NCBI RefSeq assembly: GCF_036880985.1
Contig: NZ_JBAJNO010000009.1
Location: forward strand, 930,001 to 994,000
Direction: 5' to 3'
Origin: Limibacter armeniacum
Lineage (GTDB): Bacteria; Bacteroidota; Bacteroidia; Cytophagales; Flammeovirgaceae
Length of the DNA: 64,000 bases
The notes below the pieces were generated by a model, which had not been told where the DNA came from, did not search any database, and saw nothing but the letters and a program-made list of their open reading frames with translations. How positions within the stretch are numbered: the first letter of the stretch is position 1; each line of letters begins with the position of its first letter. Shown piece by piece: positions 54,906 to 64,000 of the stretch. The position numbers and the translations under genes are program-made.

Positions 54906-57900
54906 TTAGAATGTTACGTTAAGTCCAAACATGATTGACTTTTCCTGAGGAGCTGTCAGGAATGTCACGTTTGACGACATGTTACGGTCTGCTGGGTTAT
55001 CAAAGTCCCTTGCAATCTCAGGGTCACCTCCAGGATACTTTGTAAATGTCAACAGGTTAGTTCCTGTTACATATACTCTAGCTGACTGTAATCTCAATGC
55101 CGCTAACTGTGTAGGTTTGAATCTGTAACCTAAAGTGATGTTTCTCAGTCTAGCGAAAGAAGCATCGTACAACCACATGGTTGAGTTAAACTGCCAAGCA
55201 TCTGTCACTCCAGGATAGCCGACTAATGTAGGTTTAGGGTATTTTGCATCATCTCCAGGTTGTCTCCAGTAATCTCCAACATCTTTTCTTACGTTCCAGT
55301 CTGACAAGAATGTACCTTGTCTCTTATCTGAGTTACCGTAAATATTACCTCCTTTACTGAACGTAAACAGGACATCCAGATCAAACCCTTTATATTCAAA
55401 AGTATTGCTCAAACCACCGGTGAAATCAGGTAATACATCTCCTGCAAACACCCTATCATCCAGTGAGAATGTTTTGGTTTCATTACCGTCTTTATCAATC
55501 CAGATAGGCAAACCATCTGCAGGATCTACCCCAGCATACCTAACCAAAAAGTTAGAACCAACAGGTTGTCCTACTTCTACCCTTGTATCGTTAGTACCAC
55601 CAGCAATCTGGTCTGGAGCAAGTCCTCCTAGGTCAAGTACTTCGTTTTCGTTGATGGCAATATTGAAGTTTGTACTCCACTTGAATTCTCCAACTAGGTT
55701 TCTTGTATTCAAGTTAATTTCCCATCCCTTGTTTTGAATTTCACCAATATTCTGAAGGAAGTTCTCACCTTGGCCACTGGATCCCGCTGGAATTGTTTCA
55801 ATAATTACATCCTTTGACAGCTTGTGATAGAAAGCAACCTCTGTTTGAATTCGGTCTTCAAAGAAGTTAAGTTCAATACCTGCATCAAAGTTGTTCAGTG
55901 TTTCCCATCTCAAATCAGGGTTATCCAATCTTACTGGATGAATAGCATTACCAAATCCACCATAACCATAACTTCCATCACCTTCAACACTTACAGTACC
56001 GAAACGTTTGTAAGAGCCAATGTTAGCATTACCTGTTACACCGTAAGATGTTCTTAACTTCAGTAAGCTGATGATTTCATTATTTTGCAGGAAGTTTTCT
56101 TCTGATACAATCCAAGCAGCTGAAGCTGAAGGGAAGAAGCCCCATCTATAGTTTGCACCAAACTTAGAAGATGCATCAGAACGAGCTAATGCTTGGAAAA
56201 TGTAACGGTTGTTGAGGGTATAATTGATACGGCCAAAATAACTGAAGAATGCCCACTCATCATCTGGGTCTGTGAATGATGTTTCGACAAAATTCTCTCC
56301 TCTATCAGGGCTAGAATAGTAAGCGCCATTAACATCAGTAGCTGTAGAACCTTCTCTTTGAGTAAGTGCTTTTTGTGTTTCAGTACCTACAAGGAATGTG
56401 AAGTTATGCTTATCGTTGAGATTCAGGTTATACGTTGCTGTAAGCGTCCCTGTATAATTCAAAATTGTTTTAGGGCTTTGGAATGCTTCCCCCATATGGC
56501 TTACATTACCCAATAAAGCTTGTGGCTTATAACGCTCTTCAGTGAGTCTACTCCAATCAACACCACCCATAGCCTGAACAGTCAGGTTCTTAATTGGCGT
56601 TAGCGTAAGGTTCACATTATTGATGGAGCGAAGCTCTTCAGTTCTCCAATCCAAAAGGTCATTTACCCTAGTTGGGTTTCCTCCATTGACAAAATATTCA
56701 CCACTCTCTGTTTTGATAGGATAAATTGGAAGCGCACCAGACATTGCACCACCTAGACCAGCTCCCCACTGATAATCCCAAGGAGCCGCAACCAGCTTTA
56801 CCAAACCACGCCCGAATGATGATGTAAGAGAAGCCTTAAAAAAAGTAGATGGAGCATAATCAAGGTTCAAACGACCTGTCAAACGATTAAACCCACTACC
56901 CTCTATATATGATTTACTATCCTTATAAGATACACCTACATAAGACTTGAATTTGTCAGAACCCTGTGTCATGGACAGGTTATGCTCTTGATTAAATCCG
57001 GTTCTTACCATCTGATCTATCCAATCAGTATTGATAGCAGCTGCTTTATTAATAGCTACAATTCTTTCATCTACAGATGACTGTGCACTTGAGTAACCAC
57101 CTGGCAACCATACAGGTCCTACATTGCCATCATTCTCCCAAGCTTCTTGTCTCATTTGAATCCAATCTTCTGAATCCATAAACTCAGGCATCATCGTAGG
57201 AGATGTTACCCCTACTCTTGCATTGTAATTAATGGAGGGCTTTCCTGACTTACCACGCTTTGTTGTAATTAGAATTACACCGTTAGCACCTCTTGAACCA
57301 TAAATACCTGCAGAACCTGCATCTTTCAGCACTTCCACCGACTCAATATCATTTGGGTTAAGAGTGGAGAGTGGGTTTGTATTCATAAAACCGATTCTTG
57401 ATCCATTGTCTTGGGTAATAGGCACACCATCAACAACATAAAGTGGATCACCTCCCGCAGAAACTGAGGCCACACCACGAATTCTGACAACAGAACCTGA
57501 ACCAGCCATACCCGAACCTTGGATAATCTGAACACCAGCTGCTTTACCTTGCAATGCCTGCTCAAATGATGGGGTTGGTGTATCTGTCAGTTTTGCAGAC
57601 TCTACTTTAGCAATTGAACCTGCGATGTCTCGCTTTCGCTGTACACCATAACCAATTACCACTACCTCTTCCAATTGCTCAGCATCTATTTCTAACTGAA
57701 GGTTTATGGTTGATTGGGTTCCTAATTCGATTTCTTTTGACAGATAACCAACATAACTAAACACCAATACATTATCATTGGCATCCAGCATCAGCTTAAA
57801 CTTTCCATCAAAATCTGTAATACCACCTTTGGTTGTTCCTTTTACCTTTACTGATACACCAGGCAGCGGCTGTCCTGCCTCATCAGATATTGTCCCGCTG

Positions 57901-57995
57901 ACAACCCGTTCCTGAGCCCAGGCTAATACGGGAGTAAGTAGCAGTACAAGGGCTAATGAAAGCCAATGCAGCTTGAAGTAGTTATTCATTCTCAT
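54906..57995 (-). CDS. SusC/RagA-family TonB-dependent transporter (SusC3)
   Basis: A 1029-residue outer-membrane transporter with signal peptide ending LAWAQ, carboxypeptidase-D-like domain (SGTISDEAGQPLPGVSVKVK), TonB-box region EEVVVIGYGVQRKRDIAGSI, plug (QGKAAGVQIIQ; VLKDAGSAGIYGSRGANGVI) and a beta-barrel ending in Phe. It is the first gene of the longest operon in the locus (susC3-susD3-DUF5004-module protein-SusF). It is divergent from the LacI-family regulator gene, which suggests direct control by it. Confidence 0.95.
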   Translation of the reverse strand: MRMNNYFKLHWLSLALVLLLTPVLAWAQERVVSGTISDEAGQPLPGVSVKVKGTTKGGITDFDGKFKLMLDANDNVLVFSYVGYLSKEIELGTQSTINLQLEIDAEQLEEVVVIGYGVQRKRDIAGSIAKVESAKLTDTPTPSFEQALQGKAAGVQIIQGSGMAGSGSVVRIRGVASVSAGGDPLYVVDGVPITQDNGSRIGFMNTNPLSTLNPNDIESVEVLKDAGSAGIYGSRGANGVILITTKRGKSGKPSINYNARVGVTSPTMMPEFMDSEDWIQMRQEAWENDGNVGPVWLPGGYSSAQSSVDERIVAINKAAAINTDWIDQMVRTGFNQEHNLSMTQGSDKFKSYVGVSYKDSKSYIEGSGFNRLTGRLNLDYAPSTFFKASLTSSFGRGLVKLVAAPWDYQWGAGLGGAMSGALPIYPIKTESGEYFVNGGNPTRVNDLLDWRTEELRSINNVNLTLTPIKNLTVQAMGGVDWSRLTEERYKPQALLGNVSHMGEAFQSPKTILNYTGTLTATYNLNLNDKHNFTFLVGTETQKALTQREGSTATDVNGAYYSSPDRGENFVETSFTDPDDEWAFFSYFGRINYTLNNRYIFQALARSDASSKFGANYRWGFFPSASAAWIVSEENFLQNNEIISLLKLRTSYGVTGNANIGSYKRFGTVSVEGDGSYGYGGFGNAIHPVRLDNPDLRWETLNNFDAGIELNFFEDRIQTEVAFYHKLSKDVIIETIPAGSSGQGENFLQNIGEIQNKGWEINLNTRNLVGEFKWSTNFNIAINENEVLDLGGLAPDQIAGGTNDTRVEVGQPVGSNFLVRYAGVDPADGLPIWIDKDGNETKTFSLDDRVFAGDVLPDFTGGLSNTFEYKGFDLDVLFTFSKGGNIYGNSDKRQGTFLSDWNVRKDVGDYWRQPGDDAKYPKPTLVGYPGVTDAWQFNSTMWLYDASFARLRNITLGYRFKPTQLAALRLQSARVYVTGTNLLTFTKYPGGDPEIARDFDNPADRNMSSNVTFLTAPQEKSIMFGLNVTF

Positions 57996-58621
57996 ATTGT
58001 AGTTAGATAAACAAGTTGAAGTTGATATATAAAAAGCTATTAGCGCTATTTTCAGTTAAGTATTCTCCTATTTTGGGTTAGAAGGCTTATGTAAAAATCA
58101 CCTTCACAAAAACTTGGTTTAGTTATATATACAAATCACACTCCTTATTTCCATCAATAAAATTAGTGCAAATTCAACACTGATTACTGAAAACTAACAT
58201 TAAAACACTTCCTTCAAAAGATCCTAAAAGGATAAATAGGACCATTCAACATTTCATTACAAAAATCAACTATTAAAAGAATAAATTAATGCGTTTTCAT
58301 GATACATAGTAAGTCATTTTCTAGATTAAACGCAACCCCTTATATATAAGTGTACAAAAAACACACATAACTACAACAATGAACTCACCACCCTAAAAAT
58401 CTACGTTTAAGCCAACACTCAACCGATTGCATAACGTTTCATTTACACTTATTTTGTTAATTTCACATTTATTAAAATTATTAGAATAGTACAATTATTT
58501 TTCACAACCTCACCCCTACCTGAACTGTATTTGCTTCATTTATTGTAGGATTTAACGTAGATTTACTCAAAGAATAAACAGGCAGCTATACAACTATCAT
58601 TGTCGTAACAAGCATACTAAT
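57996..58621. other. Divergent control region between susC3 and the LacI-family gene
   Basis: About 625 very AT-rich bases that must hold the promoters of both genes. A GCGTTT (58291-58296) and an AAACGC (58328-58333) face each other 37 bases apart. TAACGTTTCA occurs near 58432. These are possible operator half-sites, but no complete LacI-type palindrome is certain. Confidence 0.5.
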
Positions 58622-59653
58622 ATGAAGAAAGGACAATTGACGATGCAGGACATTGCTGACAAGCTCGGCATTTCCAAATCCACCGTCTCGAGAGCACTTA
58701 AAGATCATCCAGATATTAGCGAAAAAACGAAGAAGGCTGTTATGCAGCTGGCCAATGAACTGGACTTTCAACCAAATTCACTTGCCTTAAGTCTGAGACA
58801 CAACCGCTCGAATATTATTGGCGTTATTGTTCCTGAAATTGTACATCATTTTTTTGCTAATGTGATTAGTGGCATACAGGCTGTAGCTTACCGTGAAGGA
58901 TACAATGTCATGATCTGTCTTTCAAATGAAGATTTTGACCAGGAAGTGAAAGATGCTTTTGCCCTTCAGACAAGCCGTGTAGATGGAATCCTGATGTCAA
59001 TCTCCAAAGAAACTACTGACTTCGAACACCTTAAAAAAATACACCGTAAAGGAACGCCAATTGTATTTTTTGACCGTGCTTGCGACGAAATGGATGTTAG
59101 CAAGGTTATATCTGATGATTTTGGAGGAGCATTCAGTGCCACACAACATTTGATTGAACAAGGTTGTAAACAGGTTGTACACCTTGCTGGCCCTGCTACA
59201 TTAGCGCTGAGTAAAAGCAGAAAAGATGGGTACTTGGCTGCTTTGAAAGAAAATGGTATCGCTCCTGATGATAATTTGATTGTAGAGTGTCCTGCCGGAA
59301 CAATGGAAGACGGTGAAGACAAAGTGAACCAACTGCTTGCAAGTGGACTCAAGATAGATGGCATCTTTGCTAATAACGACATAGCAGCTATTGGCGCTAT
59401 GAAAGCTGCCAAAAAGCATGGTCTCCGAATTCCTGAAGACATTGCAGTCGTTGGTTTTAGTGATTGGCAAATTGCCTCAATTGTGGATCCGGCACTTTCA
59501 TCAGTAGCACAACCAGGCTATGAAATGGGACGAATTGCTGCTGAAAAGCTACTTAAAGAAATCAATGCTGATGAAGATGAAGTGGTTCCATCTATGACCA
59601 GTACAATACGGTCAGAGTTGGTTGTAAGAGATTCTTCTCTCAGAAAAAAATAA
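58622..59653 (+). CDS. LacI-family transcriptional regulator
   Basis: A 343-residue regulator: N-terminal helix-turn-helix (MQDIADKLGISKSTVSRAL) with the hinge helix (FQPNSLALSLR), then a periplasmic-binding-protein-like sensor domain (IIGVIVPEIVHHFFANVISG, GIFANNDIAAIGAM, DIAVVGFSDW). The sensor probably binds a sugar from glucan breakdown. It is divergent from susC3, so it is the best candidate regulator of the locus. Bacteroidota often control starch loci with SusR-type or hybrid sensors, and none is present here. Confidence 0.9.
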   Translation: MKKGQLTMQDIADKLGISKSTVSRALKDHPDISEKTKKAVMQLANELDFQPNSLALSLRHNRSNIIGVIVPEIVHHFFANVISGIQAVAYREGYNVMICLSNEDFDQEVKDAFALQTSRVDGILMSISKETTDFEHLKKIHRKGTPIVFFDRACDEMDVSKVISDDFGGAFSATQHLIEQGCKQVVHLAGPATLALSKSRKDGYLAALKENGIAPDDNLIVECPAGTMEDGEDKVNQLLASGLKIDGIFANNDIAAIGAMKAAKKHGLRIPEDIAVVGFSDWQIASIVDPALSSVAQPGYEMGRIAAEKLLKEINADEDEVVPSMTSTIRSELVVRDSSLRKK

Positions 59654-59662
59654 ACTGTTTCA

Positions 59663-59690
59663 GGGACATTTCAGCATGTCCCTTTTTTTA
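59663..59690 (+). terminator. Terminator of the LacI-family gene
   Basis: GGGACAT and ATGTCCC form a 7-bp stem followed by seven T residues. Confidence 0.9.
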
Positions 59691-60370
59691 TTCCTATTCC
59701 TCTAAAAACACTTCTCCTTATTGATTGTTTATACTGTACAGTCAGAAATAGTACAGCAATATTAACATATCAAATCAAAATTAGTCTCTCAAATAGTGGC
59801 GGTTTCTTAGGATTAACTTTATATTTATTTAGTATCAAACACTAAGAGCCGTTTCCGGCATTGGTACTTCCCTGAAAGTGGGAAGGTTTAAAATTCTATA
59901 TTAAAAGCCTGTAACTCGTTATATATATTGGTTAAACCCAATAAAACAACAAACCAAATAATCAGGACTTCAGGAGATATCACCATGATCTAATGATGGA
60001 CAACAGAGCGGGAATCTTGACAGCGTTAGGAGATGATCGTTACTCGCTTTCCAACCCAAATTCAGTCATAACTGGTAACATTCGGTGACATGTCATCCCC
60101 TTGGTGTTAAATCCATCCTTCATGTACACTTTGGTTCTCATTTATCTTATGGCATTCAGTATAAGGCAGGCTGCACCATGGTAAGTTTAAGTACTACCAG
60201 CACAGTCAAGCTTATGTATCTAATTGTTATGTGTAAAGAAATGTAACTCGATTTCCCCTACACTACTCAACACAGCATTCAACAACCTATTTATAGATTT
60301 ACTTAACTCGAATAATCCTAGCTACGCTTCGATTCTTAGTTAGAAATTTCATTCCCAAAACTAATTCATC
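59691..60370. other. Long intergenic region before prkA
   Basis: About 680 bases without a convincing gene. It has small hairpins (CTTCCC/GGGAAG at 59867-59885; ATTGG/CCAAT near 59928-59943) and a 31-codon ATG frame at 59993-60088. The size suggests a long prkA leader or an unrecognised RNA, but no known family was matched. Confidence 0.5.
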
Positions 60371-62299
60371 ATGAGCAGGAGCGAATTCAAAAAATTAATA
60401 GAACAGTACCATCAGAACAAAGAGCAAGAGAAAAGAATTATTCCTTTCCTAGAGTACTTGGAGATGGTAAAAAAAGACCCAAGCTTGGCCGATTTGGCTC
60501 ACAAGCGCATGTATAAGGCTATCACAGGAGAAGGCTATGAACTGCTGGATACTGAGAAAGATGTCAGGTTAAGGAGGGTTTTTGGTGCCAATGCCAAAAT
60601 CAAAAGCTACAACTTCTTCAGACATGAATTCTTCGGTATCGAACAAGTACTACAAAAGCTTGCTCGCTATTTTCACTCAGCATCCTTGAAAGGGGAAGAA
60701 AGCCGTCAGGTTTTGTTTCTTGTAGGTCCTGTAGGTGCCGGTAAGTCTTCCTTGATTGAAAAGCTGAAAAACGGATTGGAACGTACTTCCCCTATTTATT
60801 ATCTGGAAGGATCTCCAATGCGAGTAAACCCGCTATGTGCAATTCCTCCTCAGCTAAGACCTGAAATGGAAAGGCTTTTAGGTGTTGAAATTGAAGGAGA
60901 ACTAGATCCTATCAGTCAATACAAACTGGATGTTGAATTTGAAGGAGACTTCACTAGATTCAATGTCATTCCTTCTAGGTTCAGTGTAAAAAACAGACAA
61001 GGGATTGGCATGGTACCGCCAGTTGACCCTAATAACCAAGACACTTCAGTGCTGATCGGTTCAGAGGACATCTCTAAACTTGATAAATATTCTGAAGATG
61101 ACCCTAGAGCCTTGACATTAAATGGTGCATTCAATGCAGGAAACAGAGGTCTGGTAGAATTTATTGAGGTATTCAAGAATGAAATTGAGTACCTGCATGT
61201 CATGCTGACTGCCACTCAGGAAAAAAGGATACCTGCTCCAGGCAAACACGGCATGATCTATTTTGATGGTGTTATTCTAGCACACTCCAATGAAGCTGAG
61301 TGGAACAAATTCAAAGCAGACCATACCAATGAAGCAATCCTTGACCGTATTGTAAAAATAGAGGTCCCTTATGTATTGGAGCTTTCAGAAGAGATCAAAA
61401 TCTATCAGAAGATTATCAACAGATCAGACTTCAATGCCCATATAGCACCGCATACATTGGAGATTGCCTCGATGTTTGCCATCCTGACTCGCTTGAAGCC
61501 AACTGCCAAATGTGACTTGCTTACCAAATTGAAGCTTTACAATGGCGATGAGGTCACTGAAAGAGGTCAAACCAAGCACATCAACGTTCAAGAACTGAAA
61601 GATGAGCATCCAGATGAAGGTATGAGTGGTATCTCTACCCGTTTTATTATGAAAGCACTGGACAATGCGCTTTCTGATAGTGAAACCAATACCATTCATC
61701 CGATTTCTATTCTTGATTCACTTCAGAACAAGCTGAAAGAAGAGCCACTACCAGAAGACCTGAAAGAACATTATATGCATATCCTGAAGGATATACTATA
61801 TAAAGAGTTCCTGAAAATGCTTGAAACAGATATTACAAAAGCTTTTGTCCACGCCTACGAAGAGCAGGCAGAGACATTGTTCCACAACTATCTGGATCAT
61901 GTTGAGGCTTACGTACTCAAGCGTAAAGTAATCAACTCCAAAAAGGAAGAAATGAACCCAGACACAAAGTTCCTTTCTTCTATTGAAGAGCAAATTGGTA
62001 TTACTGGCAGTGCTGCTGATGGTTTCCGTCAAGATGTGATGAGCTATATTTCTCACATTTTGCGTAGAAACGGTGAATTGCACTATAACAGCTATGAACC
62101 TTTGAAAGAAGCTATTGAGAAGAAATTGATGGCTTCAGTGAAGGATATCACACGCATCATCCTGAAATCTAAAACAAGAGATGCGGAACAGAGGAAAAAA
62201 TACAATGCAATGGTGAAGCAAATGATCTCTAGCGGCTACAATGAAGAAAGCTGTGAGGCAGTTCTGAGCTTTGCCGCCAACAACTTGTGGAAAGATTAA
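60371..62299 (+). CDS. prkA: PrkA-family serine protein kinase (YeaG-like)
   Basis: The 642-residue cytoplasmic protein has the PrkA AAA+ domain with Walker A GPVGAGKS at residues 119-126, the segments FLEYLEMVKKDP and TLNGAFNAGNRGLVEFIEVF, and the C-terminal PrkA domain. Family members (B. subtilis PrkA, E. coli YeaG) act in stress, starvation and sporulation responses, with reported kinase and protease-like activity. It is followed after 88 bases by DUF444 and then SpoVR, the usual trio, presumably one operon. Confidence 0.95.
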   Translation: MSRSEFKKLIEQYHQNKEQEKRIIPFLEYLEMVKKDPSLADLAHKRMYKAITGEGYELLDTEKDVRLRRVFGANAKIKSYNFFRHEFFGIEQVLQKLARYFHSASLKGEESRQVLFLVGPVGAGKSSLIEKLKNGLERTSPIYYLEGSPMRVNPLCAIPPQLRPEMERLLGVEIEGELDPISQYKLDVEFEGDFTRFNVIPSRFSVKNRQGIGMVPPVDPNNQDTSVLIGSEDISKLDKYSEDDPRALTLNGAFNAGNRGLVEFIEVFKNEIEYLHVMLTATQEKRIPAPGKHGMIYFDGVILAHSNEAEWNKFKADHTNEAILDRIVKIEVPYVLELSEEIKIYQKIINRSDFNAHIAPHTLEIASMFAILTRLKPTAKCDLLTKLKLYNGDEVTERGQTKHINVQELKDEHPDEGMSGISTRFIMKALDNALSDSETNTIHPISILDSLQNKLKEEPLPEDLKEHYMHILKDILYKEFLKMLETDITKAFVHAYEEQAETLFHNYLDHVEAYVLKRKVINSKKEEMNPDTKFLSSIEEQIGITGSAADGFRQDVMSYISHILRRNGELHYNSYEPLKEAIEKKLMASVKDITRIILKSKTRDAEQRKKYNAMVKQMISSGYNEESCEAVLSFAANNLWKD

Positions 62300-62387
62300 A
62301 GTATAGGCTTTGGGTGCCAAGACAAGCAGCGCTTTCTTGGCATACCTCGCCTTACATCTTCACACACCCATTAGACCCAAATAATCC

Positions 62388-63551
62388 ATGGCTATATTTA
62401 GAGATTTCAGCAGTCAAAAAAGGGACAGGTCGGCTTCAGACAGGCAACGCCATAAGGAGCTTGTGAAGAAGAAGATCAAGGAAGGTATTGCTGATATAAT
62501 TGCGGAGGAGGCCATAATTGGCAAAAATAAGAACAAGGTAATCAAGGTACCTATCAAAGGCATCAAAGAGTACCGTTTTATATATGGCAAAAACAGTAAA
62601 GGAGCGGCACAAGGAACTGGCAACGAAGAAAAAGGACAGGTAATTCAGGATGGAAGAGGACAGCCCGGACAGGGAGTCGGACAGGCTGGCAACAGACCCG
62701 GTGAAGATATTTACGAAACAGAAATCACAATTGAGGAAGCGGTAAACATGATGTTTGAAGACATGGAGCTTCCTGATCTTGACCGTAAAAAATACTTTCA
62801 GACTGAAGCCGAAACATACCGTAAATACCTTGGCTATCAGAAGAAAGGGGTACGTGCCCGTCTATCCAAAAGGAAGACCATGAAAAACCGCCTGAAAAGG
62901 AAAAAGATTTTAGGCAGCAACCTTCAGGAGGGTGAAAGTTTTCCTTTCCATAATGATGACCTTGTGTACAAGCGTCTAGTTGTGGACATCCAAGAACATT
63001 CCAATGCTGTTGTATTCTGCTTGATGGATACTAGTGCCTCAATGGATCAGATCAAGAAATACTTGGCAAGAAGCTTCTACTTCCTGCTTTACTCCTTCTT
63101 AAAAAACCGTTACCGCAATACAGAAATTGTGTTTGTAGCACACCATACAGAGGCTAAGGAAGTGACAGAAAACGAGTTCTTCCACAAGGTGGAGTCTGGA
63201 GGTACCATGATTTCTTCAGGATACAAAAAAGTGCTTGAAATAATTGAGCAGCGGTATAATCCTGCTATCTGGAACATCTACGCTTTCCATTGCTCTGATG
63301 GAGACAACTTTAGCAGTGATAACCGCGCGGCTGTCGAATATGCAAAACAACTGACAGAAGTTTGTAACCTGTTCGGTTATGGTGAGATCAAGCCTAACAC
63401 CAGTTATTCATGGTCTAGTATGATTGATGAGTTCAGGAAGATCGAGGCTGAGAACTTTATCAGCCTAAAAATCAGAAACAAGGAAAACATCTGGCCTGCA
63501 CTTAAAAAATTCCTGACCCTTGACCATAGCAATAGTCTGCTAGAGGATTAA
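62388..63551 (+). CDS. yeaH: DUF444 protein (YeaH/YhbH family)
   Basis: A 387-residue protein. The N-terminal part is basic (IFRDFSSQKRDRSASDRQRH) with a Gly/Gln-rich linker near residues 80-105. The C-terminal half is a VWA-like domain with a MIDAS-type motif (LMDTSASMDQIKK), and SSGYKKVLEIIEQRYNP further on. The family is always found with PrkA and SpoVR proteins; its biochemical role is not settled. It starts 88 bases after prkA and is followed by spoVR after 47 bases. Confidence 0.93.
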   Translation: MAIFRDFSSQKRDRSASDRQRHKELVKKKIKEGIADIIAEEAIIGKNKNKVIKVPIKGIKEYRFIYGKNSKGAAQGTGNEEKGQVIQDGRGQPGQGVGQAGNRPGEDIYETEITIEEAVNMMFEDMELPDLDRKKYFQTEAETYRKYLGYQKKGVRARLSKRKTMKNRLKRKKILGSNLQEGESFPFHNDDLVYKRLVVDIQEHSNAVVFCLMDTSASMDQIKKYLARSFYFLLYSFLKNRYRNTEIVFVAHHTEAKEVTENEFFHKVESGGTMISSGYKKVLEIIEQRYNPAIWNIYAFHCSDGDNFSSDNRAAVEYAKQLTEVCNLFGYGEIKPNTSYSWSSMIDEFRKIEAENFISLKIRNKENIWPALKKFLTLDHSNSLLED

Positions 63552-63598
63552 TAAATCTCTCACATTACTTAGAACCCAAACAACCAACTATCAATAAT

Positions 63599-64000
63599 AT
63601 GGACTGGACAATTTCTGAACTTGACAAATGGAATGACAAGATTGAAGAGCTTGCCCAAAAACTTGGACTGGATTACTTCCCTCAAGAATTTGAGGTTTGC
63701 GATTACCACGACATGCTCGGGTACCAGTCCTATGTAGGTATGCCATCAAGGTATCCGCATTGGAGTTTTGGGAAATCATTTGAAAAGCAGCGTACGATGT
63801 ACAAACACGGTGTAGGAGGTTTGGCTTATGAAATGGTCATCAATACCAACCCATGTCTGGCTTACCTGATGATCGACAACCCGCTTTCTATGCAGGTGCT
63901 GACCATGGCACACGTGTACGGACACAATGACTTCTTTAAAAACAATATCAACTTCTCTCATACAAGACCCGAATTCGCACTGGAAATGTTCAAGCGTCAT
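63599..64000 (+). CDS. spoVR: SpoVR/YcgB-family protein, truncated at window end
   Basis: The first 134 codons are visible and the frame is open at the right edge. The N-terminus matches SpoVR/YcgB proteins: LGLDYFPQEFEVCDYHDMLG, YVGMPSRYPHWSFGKSFE, VINTNPCLAYLMIDNPLSMQ and VYGHNDFFKNN. Family members are soluble and tied to the PrkA/DUF444 stress system. It is the third gene of the trio here; its C-terminus (about two thirds of the protein) lies beyond the window. Confidence 0.93.
   Translation, partial: MDWTISELDKWNDKIEELAQKLGLDYFPQEFEVCDYHDMLGYQSYVGMPSRYPHWSFGKSFEKQRTMYKHGVGGLAYEMVINTNPCLAYLMIDNPLSMQVLTMAHVYGHNDFFKNNINFSHTRPEFALEMFKRH

Noticed and set aside
58966-59442. 158-codon minus-strand frame
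   Set aside because: Antisense to the LacI-family gene, which has a complete helix-turn-helix and sensor domain.
59993-60088. 31-codon frame starting MMDNRAGILTALGDDRYSLS
   Set aside because: Too short, with no clear promoter or known relative; kept only as part of the unexplained gap.

Overview
The window is chromosomal DNA of a Bacteroidota bacterium, most likely a Cytophagales/Flammeovirgaceae-type marine or sediment degrader; the genus cannot be named from sequence alone. The evidence is three SusC/SusD pairs, two secreted amylases ending in type IX secretion (T9SS) sorting domains, Bacteroidota-style lipoprotein signals, several TAnnTTTG (-7) promoter boxes, and moderate GC content. No tRNA, rRNA, CRISPR array, insertion sequence or phage gene was seen. 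Genes are separated by many clear hairpin terminators, several of them bidirectional between convergent genes.

Positions 1-31,000 are mostly housekeeping genes in short units. A truncated repeat-rich lipoprotein is followed by thiC under a TPP riboswitch, a short-chain dehydrogenase, and mlaE-mlaF lipid transport genes. Next come a 55-residue Cys-rich microprotein with a palindromic box in its leader, an MscS channel and an MpaB-like oxygenase. A murein-peptide pair (L-Ala-D/L-Glu epimerase and NlpC/P60 endopeptidase) lies next to a serine hydrolase. A cold-shock protein, a GT2 glycosyltransferase, nadA and nadB (NAD synthesis), a PlsC-like acyltransferase and a membrane-anchored Holliday-resolvase-related nuclease follow. 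The rest of this part holds a DUF3616 protein, an FtsX-type permease with no canonical start codon, ppa, a NUDIX hydrolase, an RlmL-like methyltransferase and an M13 metallopeptidase.

Positions 28,270-59,653 form a large alpha-glucan (starch, maltodextrin or glycogen) utilisation locus. It contains three SusC/SusD pairs, two multidomain GH13 proteins with T9SS tails, a six-hairpin glycoside hydrolase lipoprotein, SusE/SusF-like binding lipoproteins, a free-standing copy of amylase accessory modules, a DUF5004-like lipoprotein and a LacI-family regulator. The likely division of labour is that surface lipoproteins and T9SS-secreted amylases bind and cut glucan, SusCD pairs import oligosaccharides, and the LacI protein senses a product. 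The first GH13 protein carries Asp where its partner has the catalytic acid/base Glu, so it may be a binding protein rather than an active enzyme.

Positions 60,371-64,000 carry the conserved stress/starvation trio of PrkA-type kinase, DUF444 (YeaH/YhbH) and SpoVR/YcgB; the last runs off the window.
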